NCBI GenBank assembly: GCA_050304135.1
Contig: JBNLDC010000047.1
Location: 1-64,000 of the forward strand
DNA length: 64,000 nt
Reading direction: 5' to 3'
From: JAFGNB01 sp050304135
GTDB taxonomy: Bacteria > Fibrobacterota > Chitinivibrionia > Chitinivibrionales > Chitinispirillaceae
How positions within the stretch are numbered: position 1 is the first letter of the stretch; each line of letters begins with the position of its first letter. This document shows positions 7,351-16,027 of this stretch, one piece after another. Both the position numbers and the translations under genes were made by a program. The notes under the pieces are model-generated. The model made no database searches, was not told the DNA's origin, and saw nothing but the letters and a program-made list of their open reading frames with translations.

Positions 7351-8124
7351 ATGAAACGCTATTGGCTATTGTTCGTTACACTTTGCATTGCCGGCTGCTC
7401 CGTAGTTCCGGTTCTGGAATCGCCCCGCATCCGTACCGGTGTTAAACTCAAAACCGTCGCAACGTATACACCCCACGAGGTGCATTGGTCGCTCAGCGAT
7501 TCAACCATGCGCAACGGTGTTATGGTTAAAGATGATTACTCCGATTTTGGGTATGAACCGGGGGATGTCACTCCGCATATAACGTTCGCACTTGCGGACA
7601 GGGTTGAATTCGGTGGTTATTTCTGGTGGATACTTCTCAACAAAGGGTGGGACGGGCGGATTAAAGTGTCGTTCTTCGAAACGGGGCGGCCGGTGCTTTT
7701 CAGAAATATTGCCGTGGCGGTAATTGCAGGATCCAAAGGATTTGACGGTGAATGGGATCATACTATCCGCCACTGGGGTGGATTTACCCTCGGTACCAAC
7801 TGGCTGCTGAGCGGCTTCGAAATGGAATATATTCTCATGCTGACAGGTGGCAGGGACTGGTATGAAAATAGTGATGGGATTGGGAAAGCAGATCTTGCCT
7901 TCAGTGATGCGATGCTCACGACAGGGGTTACCGCGAATATTCACCAGCGGGTGTTTTTCTCAATTGCACTCTCCACTAAAAAAGCATTCAGTAAAAATAT
8001 TCAAATCACGAACTATAACGGCGAAGAGACCCGGATTACATCGGTACGACTGTACCAGGAGGTCCCCAACGTTTCTTTCTTCGTCGGGTACCGGTTCGGT
8101 CGCGGGAAGTGGACGAGGGAGTGA
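7351..8124 (+). CDS. putative lipoprotein, unknown function
   Basis: The protein has 257 residues from the ATG at 7351. That start is preferred over the longer frame from 7312 because AAGGA lies just before it and it begins a canonical lipoprotein signal, MKRYWLLFVTLCIAGC, with Cys16 as the lipidated residue. The mature protein alternates aromatic strands (FGGYFWWILL, GGFTLGTNWLLSGFEMEYIL, VSFFVGYRFGRG) and may form a barrel or a beta-rich outer-membrane-associated domain. I recognise no family. It sits between the two copies of a dispersed repeat. Confidence 0.62.
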   Translation: MKRYWLLFVTLCIAGCSVVPVLESPRIRTGVKLKTVATYTPHEVHWSLSDSTMRNGVMVKDDYSDFGYEPGDVTPHITFALADRVEFGGYFWWILLNKGWDGRIKVSFFETGRPVLFRNIAVAVIAGSKGFDGEWDHTIRHWGGFTLGTNWLLSGFEMEYILMLTGGRDWYENSDGIGKADLAFSDAMLTTGVTANIHQRVFFSIALSTKKAFSKNIQITNYNGEETRITSVRLYQEVPNVSFFVGYRFGRGKWTRE

Positions 8125-8153
8125 TGCGGTAACATATTATCTGTTTTCATTTC

Positions 8154-8183
8154 TGTAGAGACGTTGCATGCAACGTCTCTACA
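8154..8183. repeat. 30-bp perfect palindrome (family GTAGRGACGTT)
   Basis: TGTAGAGACGTTGCA (8154-8168) is followed directly by its exact reverse complement. The same family recurs at 19061-19094, where the arms are 17 bases. Located 30 bp after a stop codon, it could act as a bidirectional transcription stop, although neither side ends in a long T run. Confidence 0.85.
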
Positions 8184-8221
8184 ATTAACGTGCAGAACAC
8201 TGGAGCACGGTCAGGGGTAAC

Positions 8222-8379
8222 CGTGGCACACGAAAAATGAAACCAGTTTTAAACAGCTTCCCTCTCCCGGAGGCGGGTGAGTGCTGTACTGAGGCTCTCG
8301 AAGTGGGATGCCAGGGTGGGGGTAGCGAAACCAGTAAAAAAACATCGCCAGTTTATCCGGAAACAGAATGTCAGAATAA
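8222..8379. repeat. dispersed intergenic repeat, copy 2
   Basis: About 158 bp carry the same ordered blocks as 7083-7257 (CGTGGCACACGAAAAA, TTCCCTCTCCCG, ACTGAGG, GGGATGCCAGGGT, GGTAGCGAAA, ACATCGCCAG, TATCCGGAAAC, CAGAATAA). Small insertions and deletions separate the copies. No gene lies inside. It lies between the lipoprotein gene and aconitase. Confidence 0.8.
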
Positions 8380-8531
8380 ATGAAGATCATCTGTAGCGAC
8401 GTCCCATCCGGCATCTCTACCAAAACACTCATCCTCATCCCCACCAAATCCCCGACAACTATTATTTTTACTCTGAAAAATCGGTATTAATTCTTTAAAA
8501 CAAATAGAGAACAGGGAGAAGGCTACTTTTT

Positions 8532-10469
8532 ATGGGAAAAAACATTGTTCAGAAAATTTTCGATGCACATATCGTTACGGGTGAGCCGAAGGCCGGCAGT
8601 GAAGTCGGTATCCGCATTGATCAGACGCTTACCCAGGATGCGACCGGTACCATGGCGTACCTGCAGTTCGAGGCGATGGGGTTTGATCGTATTAAAACCG
8701 AAACCTCTGTTTCATACGTTGATCACAACACCATTCAGGAGGGATTCGAGAACGCCGATGATCACATGTATCTCGAATCAGTGGCAAAAAAGTTCGGTAT
8801 CCACTACTCGCGTCCCGGTAACGGTATCTGCCATCAGGTACACTTGGAACGGTTCGGTGCTCCGGGAAGAACGCTGCTCGGCAGCGACAGCCACACCCCC
8901 ACGGGTGGCGGCATCGGGATGATCGCCATCGGTGCGGGCGGACTCGACGTCGCGGTGGCGATGGGCGGTGGGCCGTTCTACCTGACGTATCCGAAGGTGA
9001 TTAAAGTGGAGCTGACCGGAACACTGCGTCCGTGGGTTGCCGCCAAGGATATTATTCTTAAAGTACTCTCCGTACTCTCGACAAAAGGTAATGTCGGCTG
9101 CGTGGTGGAATACGGCGGTCCCGGCATTGCCGCCTTGAGCGTACCCCAACGTGCCACCATCACCAACATGGGGGCGGAACTCGGGGTAACAACCTCGGTG
9201 TTTCCATCAGACGAGGCAACGCGTGCGTTCCTCAAGGCGCAGCGGCGCGAACAGGACTATCAGCCGCTTACGGCAGATCCTGATGCAATGTATGACCGGG
9301 TGATCGAGGTGAATCTTTCGGAACTCGAACCGATGGCAGCCTGCCCGCATTCGCCGGACATCATCAAAACCATAAAAGAGATCGGACCGATCAAGGTCGA
9401 TCAGGTACTCGTGGGCTCATGTACCAACAGTTCGTTGCGTGATATCATGACGGTTGCCGCTGCACTCAAGGAAAAACAGGTCGCTCCAGGAGTATCCTTC
9501 GGCGTTGCCTGCGGTTCACGGCAGGTGTTTGAAATGGCGAGCCGGAACGGTGCTCTGGCCGATATCATTGCCGCCGGATCGCGGATACTCGAACTCGCCT
9601 GCGGATTCTGCATCGGCAACTCACAGGCTCCCAAAACCAATGCCGTCTCGATTCGCACCAACAACCGGAACTTCTACGGACGCAGCGGTACGCTCAGTGC
9701 CCAGGTCTATCTTGTCTCGCCGGAAACCGCAGTCGCAGCAGCACTCAGCGGAACCCTGGTCGATCCGCGGGAGTTCTTCGGTGCCGATAGGCAACCTGCG
9801 GTCGAAGTTCCGGAAATTTTTCTCGTCAACGACAACATGATCACCCGGGCTGCCGCTAACGACCCGGGTAGCGAGATCTACCGCGGGCCCAACATCGGTG
9901 CTCCACCGTCAAACAGCGCCTGCCCCGAAGCGCTTGGCGGTGTCGTGACAATCAAGGTGGGGGACAAGATCACCACCGACCATATCATGCCTGCAGGAAA
10001 CCGGCTAAAATACCGGTCGAATATTCCCGCCTACGCCAACTACGTTTTCGAACGTGAAGATCCCGAATTCGCGAAACGGGCCGCCTCCTACCGCGACGAG
10101 GGCCTCCACAACGTGATTGTTGCCGGAGATTCCTACGGACAGGGCTCGTCCCGTGAACACGCGGCGATCTGCCCGATGTTTCTTGGCGTCAAGCTGGTGG
10201 TGGCGAAATCAATGGAGCGTATTCATCGGGCTAACCTGATCAATTTCGGTATCGTTCCAGCCCTGTTTGAAAACAGTGCCGATTATGATCTTCTGGAAAA
10301 TGGCGCAAAGGTTTCAGTCATATCGTTTCGCAGTGCACTCGAAAACGGCGAAGAGATCGTCCTCGCAGCCGGTGATAAAAAAATCCCGCTCAAGATCGAG
10401 TTGACCGACCGGGAACGGGAGATGGTACTCGCAGGCGGGCTTATCAATGCGACAAAGAATAAGAAGTAA
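8532..10469 (+). CDS. acn: aconitate hydratase
   Basis: This 645-residue enzyme interconverts citrate and isocitrate through cis-aconitate in the cytoplasm. The order of domains is the usual one, with the swivel domain (about 450-620) at the C-terminus. The 4Fe-4S ligands are Cys297 (GSCTNSS), Cys357 and Cys360 (ACGFC), and the substrate-binding GSDSHTPT is at 117-124. The swivel-domain motif GDSYGQGSSREHAA is present. It is shorter than the roughly 890-residue AcnA and resembles the compact aconitases of many anaerobes; homoaconitase is a less likely alternative. The ATG is preceded by AGGGAGAAGG about eleven bases upstream. No other citrate-cycle gene is adjacent. Confidence 0.93.
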   Translation: MGKNIVQKIFDAHIVTGEPKAGSEVGIRIDQTLTQDATGTMAYLQFEAMGFDRIKTETSVSYVDHNTIQEGFENADDHMYLESVAKKFGIHYSRPGNGICHQVHLERFGAPGRTLLGSDSHTPTGGGIGMIAIGAGGLDVAVAMGGGPFYLTYPKVIKVELTGTLRPWVAAKDIILKVLSVLSTKGNVGCVVEYGGPGIAALSVPQRATITNMGAELGVTTSVFPSDEATRAFLKAQRREQDYQPLTADPDAMYDRVIEVNLSELEPMAACPHSPDIIKTIKEIGPIKVDQVLVGSCTNSSLRDIMTVAAALKEKQVAPGVSFGVACGSRQVFEMASRNGALADIIAAGSRILELACGFCIGNSQAPKTNAVSIRTNNRNFYGRSGTLSAQVYLVSPETAVAAALSGTLVDPREFFGADRQPAVEVPEIFLVNDNMITRAAANDPGSEIYRGPNIGAPPSNSACPEALGGVVTIKVGDKITTDHIMPAGNRLKYRSNIPAYANYVFEREDPEFAKRAASYRDEGLHNVIVAGDSYGQGSSREHAAICPMFLGVKLVVAKSMERIHRANLINFGIVPALFENSADYDLLENGAKVSVISFRSALENGEEIVLAAGDKKIPLKIELTDREREMVLAGGLINATKNKK

Positions 10470-10564
10470 GCAGGCGTTGATCTTATTCTCCGCCTCTATC
10501 TTGGATTTCGGCCCTGATTCGGGAACCTCACCACACGCAACGGGATGACGGCAGATATCATTTT

Positions 10565-10588
10565 CCCTCTCCCGTAAGCGGGGGAGGG
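10565..10588. repeat. hairpin, partial third copy of the dispersed repeat
   Basis: CCCTCTCCCG (10565-10574), a TAAG loop and CGGGGGAGGG (10579-10588) pair with one wobble. The left arm is the same core as in 7083-7257 and 8222-8379. It lies about 95 bp downstream of aconitase. Confidence 0.6.
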
Positions 10589-10734
10589 ACACAGCGGTAT
10601 AATAAAATCAGTACCACAGGTACTGGAGACATTACGCTGCATGAATGGAATGAAAACGGCAGGGGCCGTCGCGCACACGTCCGCAGTTTATTTCTTCGAG
10701 GTCACAATAGTGGATTATAGGTGGGGCATGAATG

Positions 10735-10755
10735 GGGCGGGTTGGAAACCCGCCC
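10735..10755. repeat. GC-rich hairpin repeat between convergent genes
   Basis: GGGCGGGTT (10735-10743) pairs perfectly with AACCCGCCC (10747-10755) around a three-base loop. It lies 15 bp after the stop codon of the minus-strand TPR gene and may work as a terminator for it, but there is no T run, so it may simply be a palindromic repeat. Confidence 0.6.
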
Positions 10756-10770
10756 GTACAGACTATAGTA

Positions 10771-13700
10771 TCACTCGATAGTTGTTTCTCCAACTGAAAT
10801 TGACGTCTCTTCAGGAACCATATCTCTAGTGTCATCTTCTCTATCCGCAACCTCTTCAACACCGTTTTCAAGTCGATCGATTATCATATCGGCACCGGTC
10901 ACCTGAGGCTGTTTCTTACCGAGTTGTTTGATCTGTGTGATAATCTGGAAGCGGATATCACCCTCGGGATCCGCCTCGAAAAGCCGGTCAACATACTCCT
11001 GCGACTGCAGGCTGTCGCCACTGAAAAGTGTTGCCAGAACCATATTGCCGATGATCCACGGTTCTCCGGGAGCAAGTTCAAAGGCGTGGCGTGAGGCGTC
11101 GAGACCGCCCGTGAAGTCATCAACGGCAAAGCAGGCAATCGCGAGATTTCCCCATGCGGTGGAATGTTGCGGATCGTGTTTGACCACCTCGCGGTACGCC
11201 TCAACCGCGTCAATGAAGTTCTGCCAGATGTAGTAGGAGAGTCCGAGGTTGAACCATGCGTCGATATGCTCAGGATTGAGTTGAACGACCTTGCGGTAGG
11301 CCTGAATTGCATCACCATACTGTTCCTTGCTGTGCAGTGCCATACCGAGATGAAACCATATTTCCATGTTGTCCGGTGCAACCTTTGTGGCTTCCTTGTA
11401 GGTGGCGATCGCATCCTCAATGTGTCCCGCGGCATGATACGCGAGTCCGAGGTTAAACCAGGCGGCACTGTTTTCCGGCCATTGTTTAATGTAGTCTAGA
11501 TAGGTCTCGATGGTGCTGGTGTAGTCGCCGATCGCGTGATAGGCAAGGGCGAGATTGAACTGTGCGTCGGCCCGCTCAGGGTCCATTTCAAGCAGCTTGT
11601 TGTAGTGCTCCACCGCTTCCTGATAGTTTTCCTGGGCATGACAGGTCAGTGCCAGCTGGAAAAGGGTCTCGTTATTGTAGGGATCAAGTTCCACCGCCCG
11701 CACATAGGCATCATGCGCTTCGGCGTACCGGCCTTGTGCATATCGGCATTCAGCGGTTTTTGTCGGGTAGACAGGGTTTTCATGATCGATTTCGGTACAT
11801 CGTTCGTAGGCATGCACTGCTTCGTCGAAAATTCCGAGCATCTCGCATGAATTGCCGAGTTCGAACCAGATGTCGGTGCGGCGGTCATCGCGGTTCGCCG
11901 CTTCGGTAAAGCTGCGGATCGCCTCCTGGAACTCTTCGAGTACTTTGTATGAGCATCCGAGTTGATACCATCCTTCGGTATTGTCGGGATCAAGTGAGAC
12001 CACTTTTCCGAACGATGTAACGGCATCACGGGCATTGCCGATAGTAAGAGCAGATGCGCCACGGTTGAACCATCCGGGGATCGATTCAGGTGCGAGGTCG
12101 ACTGCATGGGTGTAGGAATCAAAAGCATCCTCGAACTGCTCAAGCATACTGTGCATACTACCTTTATGGTGCCAGCAGTCGGCGTTGTGGGGAACTGCGG
12201 CAATACCTTTTTCAAACGCGGCGATCGCGTCCGCATATTTCTCCTGATTTTCGTAGGCGAGTCCTATGGTATACCAGACCTCCTTAAAGCCGGGGTTGAA
12301 GGTGACCGCTTTCTTGAAAGCGGCAATCGCTGCATCATCTTCGCCCGTTTCGTTGTAAATGCTCCCCAGTTTGAACCAGAGATCGGCATTGTCGGGGTCG
12401 GTTTCGGTTGCCTTGAGAAAAGCCTCAACGGCTTCGGTGGCGTTTTCACCCGCAAGGTGCGCATCACCGATTACATTCCAGGCGCGGGCGTCTGTCTCGT
12501 CTATCTTGATTGCTTTCTCTCCGGCGGTAATCGCCTCCTCAAATTGTCCGGATCCAAGGTACGATTCAGCGATAAGCGACCAGAGTACCGGATCTTTTTT
12601 GCTGATGGCGGCGGCTTTTTTAAATGAGATAACCGCATCTTCAAACTGTGATAACTTGTAATACTCTTCACCGAGTGCTCTGAGTGGTTCCACCTGTTTC
12701 GGTTTGAGTGTTATTGCGTTGGTATAGGCTTCGATGGCCTCGTCGGATGCACCGAGCGCGGAATTGGCGTTGCCTAAAAGTACCCATGCTTCGCAATGAT
12801 CACTCTGCGAGAGCACTACCTTGCGTAGTGCGGAAACAGCATCGGCATGGCGTGAAAGTTCAAGGTGGACACTGCCGATTTCAAACCAGATTTCGGATCG
12901 CTCCGGAGAGAGTTCAGCAGCTTTAAGCAGCGCATCAAGAGCCACTTCGAAGTTATTTTCGCGAATCAGCGCAAGCCCGAGCCGGTACCAGGCGTCGGTA
13001 TGCACCGGATCGATTTTCACCGCTTCACCGAGTGCGTTCGCCGCACCTTCGTATTCGTCAAGTGCCATGCGGGCGATTCCCATGGAGTACCAGGAAACGA
13101 ATCCGTCGGCGTGGATAAGCACGGCATTGCTGAAGGTGTCGATCGCATTGCGGTATTCTCCTGCCGTGATGAAAGCTGAACCAAGCAGCACGTATTCCTC
13201 GTAGAGTACACTTTTTTCCGGAGAACTATTACCCATCAGAGAGAAACTCCTGTCGAGTAATTCCATGGTACCGGTAAGGTTGCCTTTTCGGTACTCAACG
13301 GTTCCTTTGAGGTGGTAGAAGAGGGCCCGCTGAAAATCGTTCATCGATTCAGCAATTCCGTCGATGTATTCAATCAGCTCTTCTTCCGCTTTCTGGACTG
13401 TCGCGCGGGTAAAGATGTTGGTTTTATCGGCCAGGTGAATACCGCTGATGAGCAGCTTGAATGTTTTCTCGTTGAGAGAAGTGAACAGTACTCTGAAGTC
13501 GGCGATTTTTGTCAGCAGCTTACGTGCGAACGACGGATTGAAATGCAGAAGCTCAATGTAATAGCCCGGCAGGGTGATTAGGGCATCGGTGGGCGAAGAC
13601 CACAGCAATCCGCAGATGAGTTGCTCGATGGCCAAAAGGTACCGCTGGTCATGGCACCGTTTATCGGCGGAGGGAATTGCCGTCTGGAGCTGCGTGGTGA

Positions 13701-15042
13701 GTTCGCCGAAAATGCGGGTACTGTTGGCGGAAAACGCGGTAAAGAAATTTTTAAGTGCCGACTTCGCGCCGTTGGCGGCTTCCTGAATGAGATTATCGCG
13801 AAGCATACGGCGGAGGTGGTGATGCATCCCGTGACCCCTGATAAATGAAACCTGCCGTTCGAGATCACTCAGGGTATGCTTAACATCGGAAAACGGGATG
13901 TTCCAGGCCTCGGCAAGTGCTTTGGGGTTGTACTGGGAGAACATCGCATAGGAGCAGACCCGTTCCCTGGTGGTCACATCACTGCAATGTTCAAAAAAAC
14001 GGCTCAGAATACCGCCGCTGAGTTCTTCAGCCGACTGTACTTCAACGATAGCGTCTTCAATCAACGATGAAAGTTCCATCCCCTCCGTGGAGAGGTGAAA
14101 CAGCAGATCATTGACAAGAAACGGAATACCGGCGGTGGCGCGTTCGACAACGGCTGCCTGCTCTTCGGTGATTTTTACCCGTTTTTTTGAGGCGACCAGA
14201 CTGATTGTTTTTCGGGTAAGGGTGTTGTCGGCAAGATTGAAGGCGCACAGCGCATCATCGGAAAATTCATTGCGGAAATCTCTGAGGATTCCGGCTCCTC
14301 CGGCAACAAGCAGGGTCAGGTGTGATTGTCTGGTGGCGAGTTTTCCGAGAATCTCCCGGCGGAACCATTCCTCTGTTTCAGGGTTTATCCGGTCGTAACT
14401 GTCTATTGATAACAGAAGTGGGACCTCATCGGATGCCCCGGCTATAGCGCTTATCAGAAGTTCCGCAAGTCTGCCTTCACCGTTTTCGTGCAGTTCCAGT
14501 TCCTTCGGTGCGAGGAGCGAAGAGAGTGCAGGGGGTTCAATCGACTGTTCCCCATTTGCGGTGTCATTGCCGCCGCCGAGTATCTGCTCCAGTTGATAGC
14601 CGCGCAGCGACTCCTCAACACGGAGGACGTTTTTACGGTATGCATCACTCAATTTTTTATAACCTGAAAACGCCGTGGCGATTTCACCTTTAATGTCGAG
14701 AAACGCCTGTGCAACAGCGTCAAGAAGTTCAATCCGGGTGACGGGCAGACTGCCTTTGAGAAATTCCCAGTCGTCCCAGTCAATCGAAACAGTGGCAATC
14801 GTCTGCTTGAGGTCGGTGGCGGTTTCGTCGGCTATTGAAACACAGTAGTCGATTGCAGTGGTTTTACCAAGGCATTCGTCACCGTGGAAGAGGAAAATCC
14901 ATGGAGGTGCAACCGGAGGCTCTTTCTGTTTTTTAAACGATAGAAAGGATCGGGTATCACGCCCGTCATCGATCGATTTTGCGAAAAATTCCCGGAATGT
15001 CCGTTTAAGCGCTGAACGTCCCGCAACAAGTTCCTTGCTCAT
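10771..15042 (-). CDS. P-loop ATPase (STAND/AAA-like) fused to a long TPR array
   Basis: This cytoplasmic protein has about 1423 residues. Residues 1-40 are basic; FHGDECLGKTT near 53-61 is a Walker A loop and PLLLSIDSYD near 214 a Walker B strand, so an NTPase domain fills about 45-330, followed by a helical region to about 590. From there to about 1380 roughly 23 tandem 34-residue TPR units follow, with the usual W..G and A...Y...L pattern and many exact phrases such as AWYRLGLAL and AWFNLGLAYH. The architecture matches STAND-type signalling ATPases, in which ligand binding by the repeats opens the NTPase; several such proteins act in phage defence or regulation. No effector domain is visible at either end. 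I chose ATG 15042 because AGAGGT precedes it at good spacing; a GTG lies two codons upstream. Confidence 0.82.
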   Translation of the reverse strand: MSKELVAGRSALKRTFREFFAKSIDDGRDTRSFLSFKKQKEPPVAPPWIFLFHGDECLGKTTAIDYCVSIADETATDLKQTIATVSIDWDDWEFLKGSLPVTRIELLDAVAQAFLDIKGEIATAFSGYKKLSDAYRKNVLRVEESLRGYQLEQILGGGNDTANGEQSIEPPALSSLLAPKELELHENGEGRLAELLISAIAGASDEVPLLLSIDSYDRINPETEEWFRREILGKLATRQSHLTLLVAGGAGILRDFRNEFSDDALCAFNLADNTLTRKTISLVASKKRVKITEEQAAVVERATAGIPFLVNDLLFHLSTEGMELSSLIEDAIVEVQSAEELSGGILSRFFEHCSDVTTRERVCSYAMFSQYNPKALAEAWNIPFSDVKHTLSDLERQVSFIRGHGMHHHLRRMLRDNLIQEAANGAKSALKNFFTAFSANSTRIFGELTTQLQTAIPSADKRCHDQRYLLAIEQLICGLLWSSPTDALITLPGYYIELLHFNPSFARKLLTKIADFRVLFTSLNEKTFKLLISGIHLADKTNIFTRATVQKAEEELIEYIDGIAESMNDFQRALFYHLKGTVEYRKGNLTGTMELLDRSFSLMGNSSPEKSVLYEEYVLLGSAFITAGEYRNAIDTFSNAVLIHADGFVSWYSMGIARMALDEYEGAANALGEAVKIDPVHTDAWYRLGLALIRENNFEVALDALLKAAELSPERSEIWFEIGSVHLELSRHADAVSALRKVVLSQSDHCEAWVLLGNANSALGASDEAIEAYTNAITLKPKQVEPLRALGEEYYKLSQFEDAVISFKKAAAISKKDPVLWSLIAESYLGSGQFEEAITAGEKAIKIDETDARAWNVIGDAHLAGENATEAVEAFLKATETDPDNADLWFKLGSIYNETGEDDAAIAAFKKAVTFNPGFKEVWYTIGLAYENQEKYADAIAAFEKGIAAVPHNADCWHHKGSMHSMLEQFEDAFDSYTHAVDLAPESIPGWFNRGASALTIGNARDAVTSFGKVVSLDPDNTEGWYQLGCSYKVLEEFQEAIRSFTEAANRDDRRTDIWFELGNSCEMLGIFDEAVHAYERCTEIDHENPVYPTKTAECRYAQGRYAEAHDAYVRAVELDPYNNETLFQLALTCHAQENYQEAVEHYNKLLEMDPERADAQFNLALAYHAIGDYTSTIETYLDYIKQWPENSAAWFNLGLAYHAAGHIEDAIATYKEATKVAPDNMEIWFHLGMALHSKEQYGDAIQAYRKVVQLNPEHIDAWFNLGLSYYIWQNFIDAVEAYREVVKHDPQHSTAWGNLAIACFAVDDFTGGLDASRHAFELAPGEPWIIGNMVLATLFSGDSLQSQEYVDRLFEADPEGDIRFQIITQIKQLGKKQPQVTGADMIIDRLENGVEEVADREDDTRDMVPEETSISVGETTIE

Positions 15043-15048
15043 AAACAC

Positions 15049-15633
15049 TACCTCTTTGATTTTAAATTCGCTAAAGATGTATTCTCAGGCAAACCACTGT
15101 TTCAAGAAGATTGACTGTGAAAAAAAATCCCACCGTAGATCATTAATATAGCTCCACCGCAGGGGTAAGGCAACAATGTCGGCCCATTGGCTCCGAAAAA
15201 ATGCCCTGAACATAAGGAATTGATTATCGAAGAGTTAAAGACGACTATGGAATACTTTTCCTCACCAATCCCGGTTCCTGCATTGAGCAGGGCTCTGGAA
15301 AAAGACCTTACTCCCCAAATCGAGGAGTGAAAATCACCTGAATAGAATGTACCTGGTTATCGTATCGGTCCTTTTGATTTTGGTTACATCTGAAACCGCA
15401 GTGGTTCATTCCTCGGGAAGGGAACCGCCTCTTATCTGCGAATACACCCCTCGTGAAAAAAATCCGGGTCGGGATCGGTATCGGCATTCGGTATCGTCTT
15501 TATTTCCGAACGCTTTCGACCCCGAATACCGATACCGACCCTGACCCCGAGAGAAAATACCTATGCATGGAAGTGGGAAAGTTACTATATGTGCACTGAA
15601 GAGAAAGAAGCACCGTTTCCGGGATGAACGGTG
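15049..15633. other. intergenic region with one long inverted repeat
   Basis: This stretch of 585 bp lies between the start of the TPR gene and the end of the YbgC gene. Short open frames exist but look like translations of repeat sequence. The only structured element is the imperfect inverted repeat at 15466-15547. The promoter of the TPR gene must lie at the left end of this stretch. Confidence 0.5.
15466..15547. repeat. 26-bp imperfect inverted repeat with a 30-base loop
   Basis: The left arm (15466-15491) begins GGGTCGGGATCGGTATCGG and the right arm (15522-15547) ends CGATACCGACCCTGACCC; they pair with three mismatches. Each arm is itself built of GGTATC-type hexamers, so the element may have arisen from a simple-sequence repeat. 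Confidence 0.65.
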
Positions 15634-16026
15634 TCAATTTCCTGATGGTGGTTGCAGTACTGCCTGAATTGTTTCAGGAATCCGTTTGATGTGTCCCGGG
15701 ATGTCGGTACAGGCAAGCCGAACGGTACCTTTGACCAGGAGCGGTCCACGGCTGCGGTGAATCGTGGTGGTGAAGGTTACCGATGCGGAGGTAAGCTCCG
15801 TCACCGTTGATGCAACCTCGAGCAGATCGTTGTACCGGGCCGGTGCACGGTATTTCACGTTTGCTTCCACCACAACAAAAAGGATCCCCTTGTTGCGCCA
15901 GTCGCTGAGTTCGATACCGCGTTCACGCAGAAATTCGGTACGCCCCCGTTCCATGTAACGGAGATAATTTGCATAGTAAACCACATTACCGCAATCGGTA
16001 TCTTCATAGTAAACACGTATCTGCAT
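15634..16026 (-). CDS. ybgC: acyl-CoA thioesterase, YbgC/4-hydroxybenzoyl-CoA thioesterase family
   Basis: This 130-residue hotdog-fold protein carries the family signature EDTDCGNVVYYANYLRYMER (about 8-27), including the catalytic Asp (DTD) and the long central helix that follows. YbgC-type enzymes hydrolyse short acyl-CoA or acyl-ACP thioesters in the cytoplasm, and in proteobacteria they are encoded with Tol-Pal. Here no tol genes are near. Instead the start codon lies one base after the stop of the NtrC-type regulator, so the two are co-transcribed. The exact substrate is unknown. Confidence 0.9.
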   Translation of the reverse strand: MQIRVYYEDTDCGNVVYYANYLRYMERGRTEFLRERGIELSDWRNKGILFVVVEANVKYRAPARYNDLLEVASTVTELTSASVTFTTTIHRSRGPLLVKGTVRLACTDIPGHIKRIPETIQAVLQPPSGN

Positions 16027-16027
16027 A

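Noticed and set aside
10470..10770. Coding region between aconitase and the TPR gene
   Set aside because: Only hairpin repeats and short frames without start signals are present.
15347..15544. 65-residue secreted protein
   Set aside because: Its second half is the translation of one arm and the loop of an inverted repeat; there is no ribosome-binding site.
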